From positions 124,001 to 188,000 of the forward strand of contig CATOTH010000010.1 in NCBI GenBank assembly GCA_951813065.1: DNA of 64,000 bases. Reading direction: 5' to 3'. Under the pieces are notes generated by a model that had not been told where the DNA came from, did no database searches, and saw nothing but the letters and a program-made list of their open reading frames with translations. Origin of the DNA: an uncultured Bryobacterales bacterium. GTDB taxonomy: Bacteria > Acidobacteriota > Terriglobia > Bryobacterales > UBA6623. Positions 27,637 through 40,531 of the stretch are shown here, one piece after another. A program made the translations under genes and the position numbers. The stretch's first letter is position 1, and the number at the start of each line of letters is the position of its first letter.

Positions 27637-28155
27637 GTGCCGGAACGAACGCTGGCCCACGCGAATTCATCTGTATCCCGTTTGCCGTTGCGCGTCTTCG
27701 CGGCCCAGTTGGCTGTGGCGCTGCTGTTGGGCTGCGCCGGCCCCGCGTCCAGGCCGGCAGCGAGTTCGGCCCAGCCGCGATTGCCGACGACCACCGTCGT
27801 GCTGCCGAACGGCAGCCAGGTCGAGGCGGAACTGGCCATGACTCCCGAGGAACAGGCGATGGGAATGATGTTTCGCTCCGACTTGCCTCCCGACAAAGGA
27901 ATGCTGTTCGTGGGCGATCGCGCGACGCCCAGATCGTTCTGGATGTACCAGTGCCTCATACCTCTCGACATGATCTGGCTGGACGGGGGGCGCAGGATCG
28001 TTGAGATCGTCCACGACGCTCCGCCTTGTCGCGACTCCGACCCGGGGCGCTGCCCGTCTTACGGCGGCACGGCGAATTCCGTCTATGTCCTGGAACTGGC
28101 GGCCGGTCAGGCGGCTGCGCAAGGTCTCAAGCTAGGGGACCGGCTGGAGTTTTGA
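27637..28155 (+). CDS. DUF192 lipoprotein
   Basis: 172 residues. A hydrophobic N-terminal segment ends in LLLGCAGP, a good lipobox, so it is probably anchored in the membrane facing the periplasm. The mature part is a DUF192 domain: AELAMTPEEQAMGMMFRSDL, GMLFVGD, SFWMYQCLIPLDMIWLDG, IVEIVHDAPPC and a C-terminal YVLELAAGQAAAQGLKLGD. DUF192 proteins have no settled function. GTG 27637 follows the E1 stop by 15 bases, so it is probably cotranscribed. Confidence 0.85.
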   Translation: MPERTLAHANSSVSRLPLRVFAAQLAVALLLGCAGPASRPAASSAQPRLPTTTVVLPNGSQVEAELAMTPEEQAMGMMFRSDLPPDKGMLFVGDRATPRSFWMYQCLIPLDMIWLDGGRRIVEIVHDAPPCRDSDPGRCPSYGGTANSVYVLELAAGQAAAQGLKLGDRLEF

Positions 28156-28234
28156 GCGTAACCGCAGAGGCATTCGCCGCGCCTTGAACAAAGGGGAAGG
28201 TGTGCGCGTCCCGCCTGCTTCCCAGTCAACCTCT

Positions 28235-29476
28235 ATGAAACGAATCATAGCCGTCCTGATCGGCATCATGCTCGTGTACCTGGTCGGCTCTAGAGTATAC
28301 GACGCGACCCAGCAGGCCGCTGCCCCGGCCAAGAAGCAGGCTGGCCGGATCATCAACGTGGAGCTGACGGAAGCAAGGACTGGCCAGATCCGCGAGGAGC
28401 TGTTGCTGACGGGGTCGCTCAAGCCCAAGGAAGTTGTCGACGTCAACCCGAAGAACACGGGCCGCATCGAGCGCATCCACTTCCTGGTCGGAGACCGGGT
28501 AACGGGCGGCGCACTGGTCGCGGAAATGGAGGACGACGAACTCCAGCAGCAAGTGAGGCGCTCGGAGGCCGCCCTCGCGGTGAGCCAGGCCAACATCTCT
28601 TCGCGGGAGGCCGAACTCGCCAACTCCATGGCCAGCCTCGAGCGCGCCAAACTGCTGTTCGACGAGGAATTGCTGTCCCCGCAGGAATACCAGCAGGAAC
28701 AGACATCCCTGGAAGTCATGCAGGCGCAACTGCAACTCGCAGAAGCGCAGGCGCAGCAGTCGATGGCGGAACTCACCGAACTCCGCATCCGTCTCGACCA
28801 GTCCAAGATCTACGCCCCGATGAGCGGCGTTGTGTCCCAGCGCTACATCGATCCGGGAGCTTTGGTCAGCCCGAACCAGCCGATCCTGCAGATCGTCAAT
28901 CTGGCGACCATGGTGACGCAGGGCAACGTCCCCGAGCGCAACATTGCGAGACTGACGATCGGCAATCCCGCCAACGTCATGGTCGATGCGGTGCCCGGTC
29001 GCGGTTTCGAGGGGGTCGTCGCGCGCATCGCTCCAGTCCTGGACGCCGCTACGCGCAGCGCCCTGATCGAGATTGATATCCCGAACCGCGAGATGGTCCT
29101 CAAGGCGGAGATGTTCGCTCGCATTTCCCTGGATCTCGGTTCTTTGCGGGACGCGACGCTGATTCCCAGGGACGGCCTTGTCTACCGCGGCCAGGACCCC
29201 GGGGTTTACATCGTTGAGGGTGATGGCAATCGACCAATATTCCGTGTTATCGAGACTGGCATGACCCGGGAGGGACAGATCGAGGTCCTCGGAAACCTGG
29301 ACGCCGGGACGCGGATTGTCGGACGCGGGGCGACGATGCTGCGCGACGGGGATCGGATCAGCACTGGACCTCCACCTGGGCGCGGAGGCGCCGGTGGCCA
29401 GGGCCAGGGTGGCGGAGCCGGCGGGAACAGTGGTGGCGGTGCGACAAAGACAGCACCCACAAAAAACGCGAGCTAG
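28235..29476 (+). CDS. RND efflux periplasmic adaptor (membrane-fusion protein)
   Basis: About 413 residues. ATG 28235 gives a start MKRIIAVLIGIMLVYLV, a single N-terminal membrane segment; the longer frame from 28184 adds unlikely residues. Typical adaptor layout: beta-barrel/lipoyl part (GSLKPKEVVDVNPKNTGRIE), a coiled-coil hairpin (RRSEAALAVSQANISSREAE through about 190), the second lipoyl half (IYAPMSGVVSQRYIDPGALV) and the barrel/membrane-proximal domains. The last 35 residues are Gly/Gln-rich and disordered. It would bridge the downstream RND permeases to an outer-membrane channel, which is not encoded in the window. Confidence 0.92.
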   Translation: MKRIIAVLIGIMLVYLVGSRVYDATQQAAAPAKKQAGRIINVELTEARTGQIREELLLTGSLKPKEVVDVNPKNTGRIERIHFLVGDRVTGGALVAEMEDDELQQQVRRSEAALAVSQANISSREAELANSMASLERAKLLFDEELLSPQEYQQEQTSLEVMQAQLQLAEAQAQQSMAELTELRIRLDQSKIYAPMSGVVSQRYIDPGALVSPNQPILQIVNLATMVTQGNVPERNIARLTIGNPANVMVDAVPGRGFEGVVARIAPVLDAATRSALIEIDIPNREMVLKAEMFARISLDLGSLRDATLIPRDGLVYRGQDPGVYIVEGDGNRPIFRVIETGMTREGQIEVLGNLDAGTRIVGRGATMLRDGDRISTGPPPGRGGAGGQGQGGGAGGNSGGGATKTAPTKNAS

Positions 29477-29489
29477 GTTCCCGCGTTTT
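29463..29489 (+). terminator. Stem-loop across the adaptor stop codon
   Basis: AAAACGCG (29463-29470) and CGCGTTTT (29482-29489) form an eight-base stem whose 11-base loop contains the adaptor stop codon. The tract after it has only four T residues. It could reduce read-through to the permease or stabilise the upstream mRNA. Confidence 0.35.
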
Positions 29490-29572
29490 CGGGCGGTTCG
29501 GCGAGAATCGAGCCTCAAGCCCTGTGGTCTTGGCGCTATGATTGAGCTGCGGGGGTCCGGAAAGCAGCCTCA

Positions 29573-32692
<3,120 letters not shown>

Positions 32693-32841
32693 AGTTCGCG
32701 CCCGGGATGTTCCCGGACCCTTCGCCGTTACTCCGGGTAACCGTAGATAGCCGGAATTACGCCTTATTCTTTGGTGTTCTGGGACGCCCTAGCAGATGCG
32801 GTCAGATGCGTAGCCCGGTCCAGGCGCCAAGGATCCAATAA

Positions 32842-35800
32842 ATGAGCCTTCCTGAGTTTTCGATCAAGCGTCCCGTAACGGTGCTCATGGCCGTGATGGT
32901 CAGCCTCCTGCTCGGCTTCATCGCGTTCACGGAAATCCCCGTGGACCTGATGCCGGAGATCAACTCTCCGACGCTCAGCATCACGACCGACTACGAGGGA
33001 GTGGGCCCGGAGGAGATCGAGACGCTGATCAGCCGGCCGCTTGAGCAGATCGTTTCGGCTGCCCCCGGGGTCGAGCGCGTGACTTCGACATCGAGCGAGG
33101 GCCGCTCGTCCGTGCGCATCGAGTTCGTCTATGGGACGGACATCGAAGTCGCCGCGGATGAGGTGCGATCCCGGCTGGACCGGGGCCGGCGGTCGCTTCC
33201 GGACGACATCGAGCCACCCACCATCTTCAAGTTCGACGTCACCCAGTTCCCGATCATGTTCGTTACCGTGGCGACCCCGGAAATGGACCCGAGGGAGCTG
33301 CGGATGTTCACCGAGAAGAACATCCTGTACCGTTTCGAGCGCATCAAGGGAGTCGGGCAGGTGCGTGTCGGGGGCGGCCTGCGAAGAGAGATCCACGTCG
33401 ACTTGAATCTGGAGAAGCTGCGCGCGCTGGACCTGTCTGTCGCGCAGGTAGTGAACACCATTCGGGCAGAAAACCTCAACCGGCCGGTCGGCCCGGTGCG
33501 CGAGGGGCGCTTCGACGTCCTGCTGCGCACGAGCGGCGAGTTTGACAGCGTCGACCAGATTCTGAATGTCGCCCTGACGTCGCGCGAAGGGATCCCGATT
33601 TATGTCCGCGACATCGCGGACGTTGCCGATTCGCATCCCGACGTGCGCCACTACGTCGGCGTGAACGGTCAACAGGCCTTGAGGCTGATCATGTTCAAGC
33701 AGGCCGGGTCGAACACGGTCAAGGTGTCGGAAGCCGTTTGGGAGGAAGTCGGCGAGATCCACGCGGACTATCCGCACATCCGGATCGAGAAAACCATGGA
33801 TACGGCGGACTTCATCACTGCTGCCATCCGCAACGTGGAAACGGCAGCTGCGGTCGGCGGCGTTCTCGCGGTGCTGGTACTGATTCTGTTCCTGCGCAGC
33901 CTGTCCAGCACCCTCATCATCGGGGCCGCGATCCCCATATCCGTGATCTCGACCTTCTCCTTGATGTACTTCAACGGCTTCACCCTGAACACCGTTTCCT
34001 TCGGCGGCTTGGCGCTGGGTGTCGGGATGCTCGTCGACAACGCGATCGTCGTGCTGGAGAACATCTATCGCCACCGGGAGGAAGGCAAACCGTCCAAGGA
34101 AGCGGCCCTGACCGGCAGCCGCGAGGTGGCGATGGCGATCAGTGCGTCCACCCTGACCACGATCGCAGTATTCGTGCCCGTACTGTTCATCGGGGGGTAC
34201 TCGGCGCAGACATTCCAGCAGCTGGCGTACGTCGTCAGCTTTTCGCTTCTGTGCTCGCTACTGGTGGCGCTCACCGTTGTGCCGGCCCTTTGCTCGCGTC
34301 GGAAGGGCACGAGCCGGCAGGGCATGCCGATCCTGGCGTATGCCGAGCGGGTGATGGACTCGATGTCCACCACGTATTCGGAGACCATCCGCTGGTCGCT
34401 CCGGAACCGGACCGTCGTTACGGCGCTCGCGGTCGGGCTGTTCGTGTGCTCGCTCTGGCTGACCGGCTACATCGGCGTGGAACTCGAGCCGCAGGTGGAC
34501 GAGGGCCAGATCCGCATCAGCTTCGAGTCGGAGCCGGGCACGCGAGCCGAGGTGTCGAAGGAGATCGTCGACCGCATGGAGTCCATCGTCATGGAGCAGT
34601 ATCCGGACGAGGTCGAGTACATCATGACCGAGGCGGGCAGCGACAGCCCGTTCCGTTCAATCGCCACGCACATCGGCGAGCTGCGGATCACCCTGGTGGA
34701 CCAGGCCCAGCGGACCGTTTCCGCGCGCGAGATCTCCAACTCTCTGAGGCCGCGGCTGGCGGCCGTGGCCCCGGGACTGCAGATGCGAATGCGCATCTCG
34801 AGCGGAAACTTCGGCCGGCGGCGCGGCGGGGGAGGGGATTCCGACGACCGTCTGCTGCTCACCATTCGCGGGTACTCTCCGGACGTGACGCAGGACCTTG
34901 CAGTGCAGGTTCGAGACGCCATGAGTTCAGTCGAGGGAGTCGCGGAGGCTTCAGTCAGCCGTCGCCCGGGCCAGCCGGAGATGGTGGTCCGGGTCGACCG
35001 AATCAAGGCGGCCAGCCTGGGCATGTCTGTATCGGAAGTGGCTGAAACACTGGAGACGGCCGTCGGCGGGCGCCGTTCCAGTTTCTACCGGGAAGAGGGT
35101 GACGAATATGACATCGTCGTGCGCCTCCGCGAAGAGGATCGACTGGACTTGTCGCAGGTCGGCCGCATCCCATTGCGTACCCCCGGCGGGGAGCTGATCT
35201 ACGCGGATGATGTCGTCCAGCTGAGGCGCCAGGAGGGTCCGGTCGAGATCAGCCGGGTCGACCAGGAGCGGATTGTCTATGTTTCGGGAACGATCGCTGA
35301 CCGCAACCTTGGAGACATCATGACGGACCTGCGGGGTGAAATCGCGAAGATCTCCCGCCCGGACGGCTACGAAATCCGCTTCGGCGGTGAATGGGAGGAC
35401 CAGCAGGAGTCGTTCCGTGAGTTGACGTTCGCCGCGATCCTGGCTCTCCTGCTCGTCTATATGGTCATGGCCGCGCAGTTCGAGTCGCTACGCGATCCGT
35501 TCATCATCCTGTTCTCGGTTCCGTTAGCGGCGATCGGCGTCGTGACGATGCTGGTGATCACCGAGACAACCTTCAACATGCAAGGCTTCCTCGGTGTCAT
35601 TGTGCTGGTGGGCATTGTCGTGAACAATGCCATCGTCCTGATCGACTACACGAACCAGCTCCGCCGCAACCACGGGCACGGGATCATCGAAGCGGTGGTG
35701 ACATCTGGCCGCCGCCGTCTGCGCCCGATCCTGATGACGACGGTCACGACAATTCTTGGCTTGACGCCCATGGCACTGGGCATCGGCGAGGGCTCGGAGC

Positions 35801-35970
35801 TGCAGGTGCCGATGGCGCGGGTGGTGATCGGCGGGTTGCTGACGTCGACGCTAATCACCCTGGTGTTTATCCCGGTCGTGTATGCCACGCTCGAGGAGTT
35901 CGCCGACCGTTTGGCCCATCGGCGCCGCAAGCCCTTCGTCGGCGAGCCCACGCCAGTTGAAGGCGACTAG
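32842..35970 (+). CDS. RND-family efflux permease, second of a tandem pair
   Basis: 1042 residues, start MSLPEFSIKRPVTVLMAVMV with EIPVDLMPEINSPTL. As in its neighbour, the fourth membrane helix has GMLVDNAIVVLEN, and the second repeat has WEDQQESFRELTFAAILALL and MAAQFESLRDPFII. The two proteins align end to end; a Gly/Asp-rich insertion (RRRGGGGDSDDR, near residue 660) replaces the Ser-rich one in the first permease. It follows by 149 bases on the same strand, so both are likely cotranscribed with the single adaptor. Convergent with a lipoprotein gene, 58 bases away. Confidence 0.93.
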   Translation: MSLPEFSIKRPVTVLMAVMVSLLLGFIAFTEIPVDLMPEINSPTLSITTDYEGVGPEEIETLISRPLEQIVSAAPGVERVTSTSSEGRSSVRIEFVYGTDIEVAADEVRSRLDRGRRSLPDDIEPPTIFKFDVTQFPIMFVTVATPEMDPRELRMFTEKNILYRFERIKGVGQVRVGGGLRREIHVDLNLEKLRALDLSVAQVVNTIRAENLNRPVGPVREGRFDVLLRTSGEFDSVDQILNVALTSREGIPIYVRDIADVADSHPDVRHYVGVNGQQALRLIMFKQAGSNTVKVSEAVWEEVGEIHADYPHIRIEKTMDTADFITAAIRNVETAAAVGGVLAVLVLILFLRSLSSTLIIGAAIPISVISTFSLMYFNGFTLNTVSFGGLALGVGMLVDNAIVVLENIYRHREEGKPSKEAALTGSREVAMAISASTLTTIAVFVPVLFIGGYSAQTFQQLAYVVSFSLLCSLLVALTVVPALCSRRKGTSRQGMPILAYAERVMDSMSTTYSETIRWSLRNRTVVTALAVGLFVCSLWLTGYIGVELEPQVDEGQIRISFESEPGTRAEVSKEIVDRMESIVMEQYPDEVEYIMTEAGSDSPFRSIATHIGELRITLVDQAQRTVSAREISNSLRPRLAAVAPGLQMRMRISSGNFGRRRGGGGDSDDRLLLTIRGYSPDVTQDLAVQVRDAMSSVEGVAEASVSRRPGQPEMVVRVDRIKAASLGMSVSEVAETLETAVGGRRSSFYREEGDEYDIVVRLREEDRLDLSQVGRIPLRTPGGELIYADDVVQLRRQEGPVEISRVDQERIVYVSGTIADRNLGDIMTDLRGEIAKISRPDGYEIRFGGEWEDQQESFRELTFAAILALLLVYMVMAAQFESLRDPFIILFSVPLAAIGVVTMLVITETTFNMQGFLGVIVLVGIVVNNAIVLIDYTNQLRRNHGHGIIEAVVTSGRRRLRPILMTTVTTILGLTPMALGIGEGSELQVPMARVVIGGLLTSTLITLVFIPVVYATLEEFADRLAHRRRKPFVGEPTPVEGD

Positions 35971-36028
35971 CCGTTCGTTCAGGCCCGTGGCGGGAATCAC
36001 CGCCCGGCAGCAACCCAATCCCGGGACG

Positions 36029-37135
36029 CTACTGGCCGACGGGAACCGTGAGCATTGCGTTGATGCCCTCGCGTCCTGCGGACTGCAACGACAGCAGGTA
36101 CGTCAGCAAGTTGAACGTCGCTTTCGAATTCAGGTCTGCGTCATCGATGTAGAACCAGTGGTCACGGTATCGGATGCGCACGAACGCACTGGTCGGCTCG
36201 GAATCCTGGGAAGAGACTCGCAGCAGGTTGCCGGACACGCTGTTCCAGTCGAATTCCTGGTTGTCGCCTCCCTTTGCGACGGTGACCAGGCCCCGCGTCT
36301 TGTGCGTCGGGGGCGCATCGACGCTGTGCGAGAGGAAGAACAAGGCTCCTAGCAGCGACCGGCCGGTCAGAACGATTTCGTCTGCAGCGCGCTCCGCGCC
36401 CCGCGCTGTCAACCGGAATGTCTCGACTTCGGGAGCCAGCCGCAACAACGCGCGCAGGGACCGCAACGTGTCAGCCAGTGGGCTGTCCTCCTCGGGGCTG
36501 TCGATCTTCAGGAAGGTCTCTCCGGTTTGCTGGTCGCGGGCCGCGAGGAAATACAGTGCCCCGGAGATCTGCAGTTCCCGCAGCAACCGGGCCGCTTCCC
36601 TGAATTGACTGTTGTCCGGGATTCTGGACGGTGTCGGCCCGCTGGCGACCGGAGCATTGGCGAGGTTGTTGATGCTGTCGACGCAGCACATCAACAGGCG
36701 CTCGACGCTCCACCCGGACTGTGACAGCAGGATGAGGGTGTGGGGAGAAATCGGAGTCAGCAACCGCTGGGTGAATTCGGCTCCTGAAATCGGCTCGTAG
36801 GTGATCGTGGGCTGCTCGCTGTAGCGCGCCCCGAGGTCGACTCCGACCTCTGTCCCGGCGACACCGTCCACATGGATTCGCGGCAGGACGCCCGCCCTGG
36901 CGTCCAGCGTATACTGCGCAATGACTGTCCCGACATCGAGGAACACGGGGGTGTCCCTGTATCGCAATCGGACCAGGTTCAGGAGTAACTGGTCGTTCTG
37001 CGACCGTGCGATGCGTTGGTTGTAATCGAACCGGGCTGCGGGAATGGTGCGAGGACCTAGCCTGGTGGCGCATGAACTGAGGGCCAGCGCGCTGCACAGC
37101 ACAATTGCGTTGCCAAGACAGACGGTTCTTTTCAT
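36029..37135 (-). CDS. Conserved lipoprotein of unknown function
   Basis: 368 residues. A short basic N-terminus, a hydrophobic stretch and ALSSCATR form a lipoprotein signal. The mature protein starts DYNQRIARSQNDQLLLNLVR-like and continues LRYRDTPVFLDVGTV, which I recognise as a conserved but unnamed family of Gram-negative lipoproteins. The C-terminal part (VRIRYRDHWFYIDDADLNSK, then LLTYLLSLQS) is its other conserved block. No enzymatic motif is visible. It may be outer-membrane anchored. The gene faces the RND operon and is 150 bases downstream of the DUF3604 gene on the same strand. Confidence 0.75.
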   Translation of the reverse strand: MKRTVCLGNAIVLCSALALSSCATRLGPRTIPAARFDYNQRIARSQNDQLLLNLVRLRYRDTPVFLDVGTVIAQYTLDARAGVLPRIHVDGVAGTEVGVDLGARYSEQPTITYEPISGAEFTQRLLTPISPHTLILLSQSGWSVERLLMCCVDSINNLANAPVASGPTPSRIPDNSQFREAARLLRELQISGALYFLAARDQQTGETFLKIDSPEEDSPLADTLRSLRALLRLAPEVETFRLTARGAERAADEIVLTGRSLLGALFFLSHSVDAPPTHKTRGLVTVAKGGDNQEFDWNSVSGNLLRVSSQDSEPTSAFVRIRYRDHWFYIDDADLNSKATFNLLTYLLSLQSAGREGINAMLTVPVGQ

Positions 37136-37287
37136 CGTCGGGCCCGATCGAGCTTTAAGGGTTGGCGCAAACCAGTCACGGGGCCTTCTCCGTGCAAGCT
37201 GGGGACCGGTTCGTGCGGCCGTCCCATCGCTCCCACTATAGGTGAGTGGGGCGTTCCGGGGCCGGTTCCGGCCGAGGGTCGTGGCAC

Positions 37288-39783
37288 CTACTCGGGACGG
37301 TACTCGACCCAGATGGGGGAGGCCCAGGCCATCTGCCCGTCTTCCTGCTGGACTCGGACGTAGTAGTAGCTTTCCCCAGGGGTCGCGTCGGCATCGCGAA
37401 ACGCAAACGACACCTCCCTGACTCCGGGCCGGGCCGAGTAGAGATAGGTGTTGTCCTTGATGATCTGGATCTCATGAATCGGGCCGGTGCCTCGTACCGC
37501 AATCTGCACCTGGGGCTTTTGACGAGTCCGTGTCGAATCGCCCATGATGGCGTCTCCGATTCGCACGTCCACCACGATATTGTCGGTCGCGGCGTATGCG
37601 TGGCGCTGCTGGAGCGCGCGGAAGATCCCTTCACGAGTTGGTTCCTCGGCGTAAACCGCTGCGTAGGAGATGTGAGTCGAGCGATGGTCGGAAGACGCGA
37701 TGAATCCGATCTTGTACCCCTTGGCGAGCGCGCTCTGAGCGAATCCATCAGCGAACCGCTCTCCCGAATTGACCCTTGGAGCGCCATCTGCCTCGTAGCT
37801 CATCCGACATCCCTGATAGATCTCCAGCAACGGCTCCATGGCCGGATCGTTGAACGCGAAGTTCGTGCCGCCGCCTGCGGCTATTGTGTGCGGGATACTG
37901 ATCGCGTCCTGGCCACGAAGGTGCTCCCAGAGCCGCAACTCCTCGGGCTGTCGCGGAGAGTCCTCGTTCTCCATGCTGCTCTCGATTGTCTTATTGAATG
38001 CCAGGGTACCCCGCTCAAGGTTGATGATGTTGCGATGTCCGTAAGGCCATCGGAGGCTCCGCTCGTATCCGAATAGCGGAGAGAATTCCCCCGGTACGTA
38101 AAAGACATCGGCGAGTTTCTGCGTTCGCCACCAGTCGTAGCTGCGGTTCTCCGGCCGGCGCAGCGCGCCGCTACCACCGTAGAAGTGATCCGTAGAAGCG
38201 ATGAAGTCGAGTTCCGCTGCGTCGAGGGCGTAGCGGTACATATCCCACAACGTGCCGTCAAAGCCACCGTCTCCGCTGATCTCGGTATGACGGTGCAAGT
38301 CGCCCCAATAGAGCTGGTAGCGCTTCTCGCCGGCAGCGATTGACTGCCGCCGGTCGGTCCAGGCCGTCTTCTTGTACGGCCGGGCCGCTCGCGACGGAGC
38401 GACAGGGGCGAGTTCGGCCCGTGTGGCTTCGGCCGGATTGATCCGTGCTACGCGAATCTTCCCGACCGTCCGCTCGTCGTGCGTAGTCACGGCTCCGCCC
38501 GGCTCCCAACGATCGTCTGACGGGTACGCGATCCACGTCGCACCATCTGGAGCAACGGCCGTCGAAAGTCGCTGGTCATTGCTTCCGGCGCTGCCGTCCA
38601 GTCGTTCAGGGGCCGACCACTGCTCGCCCGAGTATGTCATTGCGTGAATGTTCCACGCAGCTGGGCGCTCTTTCATCCCCCCGCCGTCGTTGCGTGGGAC
38701 CCAGCGGCGGAGGAATAGGCGCGGCGACCCGTTCGGATCGATGGTCATCTGCGGTATCTCGTACGACAGGGCGAATTCGTCCGTCATCGCGGTCTCGAGA
38801 GAGCCCTTCGGTTTCCATCGCTGCCCGCCGGAAAATGCCGCTACGCCGATTTTCTGGGAGTACCGCAGGCTGACCAGTTGACCGACCGACCGTTCCACGC
38901 TCCACGGCGCGGGCGTTCCCCAGTCGCCTCGTTCGCTCTCGCGATTCCAATAGGGCATGTCGAGCCCCCAGTTCGGACCCTGGTCGTCCCAGGCGATCCA
39001 CGCCCGGCCCTCGCGATCGACGGCCACGGTCGCACGGGCCTCAAAGTTCGGAGAGTTGGTGATCGGGTGTTCCGGCGAGAGTACCCCCTCCTCGAGCACA
39101 CGCAGGTAGACGTCGTAGTCCCCGTGGCGGTAGCTGTCGTACACGATGAACAGCCGGCCCTGCCCGTCCAGTGCGGCGTCTGGTTCCCAGTCGTTCGCCT
39201 CGTGCGTCGTGACCGCGGTGGCGGCCGACCAGCGGTTCCCGTCGAAGCTCTTGAGGTAAATGTTGGCGTCGCCTGTCCTGAATGATTGCCAAACGAGGTG
39301 CAGGCGGCCAGTCGCGTCGGCGAGCAGCCGGTGATGCAGGTCCGGTTGGGGATCTCTCGTCAAGCGCTCGACCGGATTCCAGCGGCCCTCGTGCCAACTG
39401 CGGGCGTAGATGTCCACTTTGCCGCTGACTTGCGCGCTCCATGCGACCCAAACCCGTCCGTTGGGCTGAATCGCGAGTGCTGTCTTGAGATAGTCGCCGA
39501 CTCTGGGGCTCGCGACCATGGGCTCCTGCCAGATCTCGCCCGACATCCTCCGGATCATGATCTCGTCAGAGCCGCGGCCGTCGTATTCCGCCCACGCCAC
39601 CCAGAGGTCTCCATCGGGAGCGACTGCAGCCGACGGCCAGTCGGCATGTTGATCCGGACTCGAAATCTCCTGCGGTTGTGCCTCCGAGGTGGCGACCAGG
39701 GCCACATGGACTCCGACAATGGCAAGGCCTGTCGCGATGCGGCGCATCAATCGCCCGGTACGAGGAGAGCTGAAACCTAGCAT
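37288..39783 (-). CDS. Secreted DUF3604 protein with N-terminal beta-propeller
   Basis: About 831 residues. After a signal peptide (cleavage near ATSEAQ) there is a beta-propeller built from repeats such as DWPSAAVAPDGDLWVAWAEY, LHHRLLADATGRLHLVWQSF and FEARATVAVDREGRAWIAWD. From about residue 470 follows DUF3604, a PHP-like metal-dependent domain: YWGDLHRHTEIS, DFIASTDHFYGG, AISIPHTIA and GFIASSDHRSTHIS are likely metal ligands. The C-terminus is an Ig-like strand segment. DUF3604 proteins are probably phosphoesterases, but no activity is proven. Starts at 39810, 39783 and 39747 are all possible; 39783 keeps a plausible n-region. Confidence 0.82.
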   Translation of the reverse strand: MLGFSSPRTGRLMRRIATGLAIVGVHVALVATSEAQPQEISSPDQHADWPSAAVAPDGDLWVAWAEYDGRGSDEIMIRRMSGEIWQEPMVASPRVGDYLKTALAIQPNGRVWVAWSAQVSGKVDIYARSWHEGRWNPVERLTRDPQPDLHHRLLADATGRLHLVWQSFRTGDANIYLKSFDGNRWSAATAVTTHEANDWEPDAALDGQGRLFIVYDSYRHGDYDVYLRVLEEGVLSPEHPITNSPNFEARATVAVDREGRAWIAWDDQGPNWGLDMPYWNRESERGDWGTPAPWSVERSVGQLVSLRYSQKIGVAAFSGGQRWKPKGSLETAMTDEFALSYEIPQMTIDPNGSPRLFLRRWVPRNDGGGMKERPAAWNIHAMTYSGEQWSAPERLDGSAGSNDQRLSTAVAPDGATWIAYPSDDRWEPGGAVTTHDERTVGKIRVARINPAEATRAELAPVAPSRAARPYKKTAWTDRRQSIAAGEKRYQLYWGDLHRHTEISGDGGFDGTLWDMYRYALDAAELDFIASTDHFYGGSGALRRPENRSYDWWRTQKLADVFYVPGEFSPLFGYERSLRWPYGHRNIINLERGTLAFNKTIESSMENEDSPRQPEELRLWEHLRGQDAISIPHTIAAGGGTNFAFNDPAMEPLLEIYQGCRMSYEADGAPRVNSGERFADGFAQSALAKGYKIGFIASSDHRSTHISYAAVYAEEPTREGIFRALQQRHAYAATDNIVVDVRIGDAIMGDSTRTRQKPQVQIAVRGTGPIHEIQIIKDNTYLYSARPGVREVSFAFRDADATPGESYYYVRVQQEDGQMAWASPIWVEYRPE

Positions 39784-39877
39784 GGTTGAAACTGTTTTCC
39801 GTCCATGCATCGTAGCCTGTTGAATCGACGGTGTCTCAAGTTGCCAACCAACGCCGAAAAGTTTCTTGCCGACGGGG

Positions 39878-39907
39878 TTGACAGCTGCCGCATTCACTCT
39901 GTAACAT
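39878..39907 (+). promoter_or_regulatory. Sigma-70-type promoter
   Basis: TTGACA at 39878-39883 and TAACAT at 39902-39907 are separated by 18 bases, a near-consensus promoter for the membrane protein / regulator pair. Its first operator half-site overlaps the -10. Confidence 0.6.
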
Positions 39908-39948
39908 AGAGTTACTCTGATATACAGAGTACATAAGTAATCCAGAGT
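39896..39948 (+). promoter_or_regulatory. Four-half-site symmetric operator
   Basis: ACTCTG occurs at 39896 and 39914, and its inverse CAGAGT at 39925 and 39943. All four are symmetric about position 39922, with 18-base steps on each side. The inner pair is a perfect TACTCTG-N5-CAGAGTA palindrome. The array covers the -10 element and runs almost to the AAGGAGG ribosome-binding site of the gene at 39962. It is probably bound by the winged-helix protein encoded at 40515. Confidence 0.65.
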
Positions 39949-39961
39949 CAAGGAGGACTCG

Positions 39962-40531
39962 ATGACCGACAATACTCAACTCAAGGAAGACATCGCGTTC
40001 GTTCGTGCCGCGACCGAGCGGTCGGAGGCGCCGTCCGTTCCTGCAATCTATCTCTTGTGGGCGTTGCTCGGAGGCGTTGGCTTCGCACTGGTCGATTTTG
40101 TCGACGACCTTTCGTGGATTGGCACCTACTGGCTCTTTGCGGGGCCAACCGGATTCGTGCTCTCGGTTTGGTTCGGCATTCGCGCGAGCCGCAGCGCCGG
40201 CTTTAGGGATCGCCAGACTGGGGTACGCCAGGGCCTGCACTGGCTGGCGTTCATGGCTGCAGGCGTGCTTGGACTGGCACTCGTCCAGGCTGGGCAGCTG
40301 ACGTGGGCTGGTTTCGGGTCTCTGTGGGTTCTGCTGCTCGGCCTGACCTATTTTCACGCGGGCCTGTATCTCGAGCGGCGGATGATGTCTATCGGTGTCC
40401 TGATGGGCGGCGCGTACCTAGTAACGGTATGGGTTCCGAGCTTCGGCTGGACTACTGCAGGTGCGGTGCTCGCTATCGCGCTCGTGACCGGAGCCTTTCT
40501 CGGAGCACCGAAGCGTGAAACGGCCAGCTGA
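39962..40531 (+). CDS. Membrane protein of the winged-helix pair
   Basis: 189 residues with five or six membrane segments (YLLWALLGGVGFALVDFV, YWLFAGPTGFVLSVWFGI, LAFMAAGVLGLALVQ, FGSLWVLLLGLTYFHAGLYL, VLMGGAYLVTVWV). I do not recognise a named family. AAGGAGG lies six bases before the ATG, one of the best ribosome-binding sites in the window. Its end overlaps the start of a winged-helix regulator by 17 bases. This membrane protein + HTH_34 pairing recurs in bacteria, which suggests the regulator controls the membrane protein or senses through it. Confidence 0.75.
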   Translation: MTDNTQLKEDIAFVRAATERSEAPSVPAIYLLWALLGGVGFALVDFVDDLSWIGTYWLFAGPTGFVLSVWFGIRASRSAGFRDRQTGVRQGLHWLAFMAAGVLGLALVQAGQLTWAGFGSLWVLLLGLTYFHAGLYLERRMMSIGVLMGGAYLVTVWVPSFGWTTAGAVLAIALVTGAFLGAPKRETAS

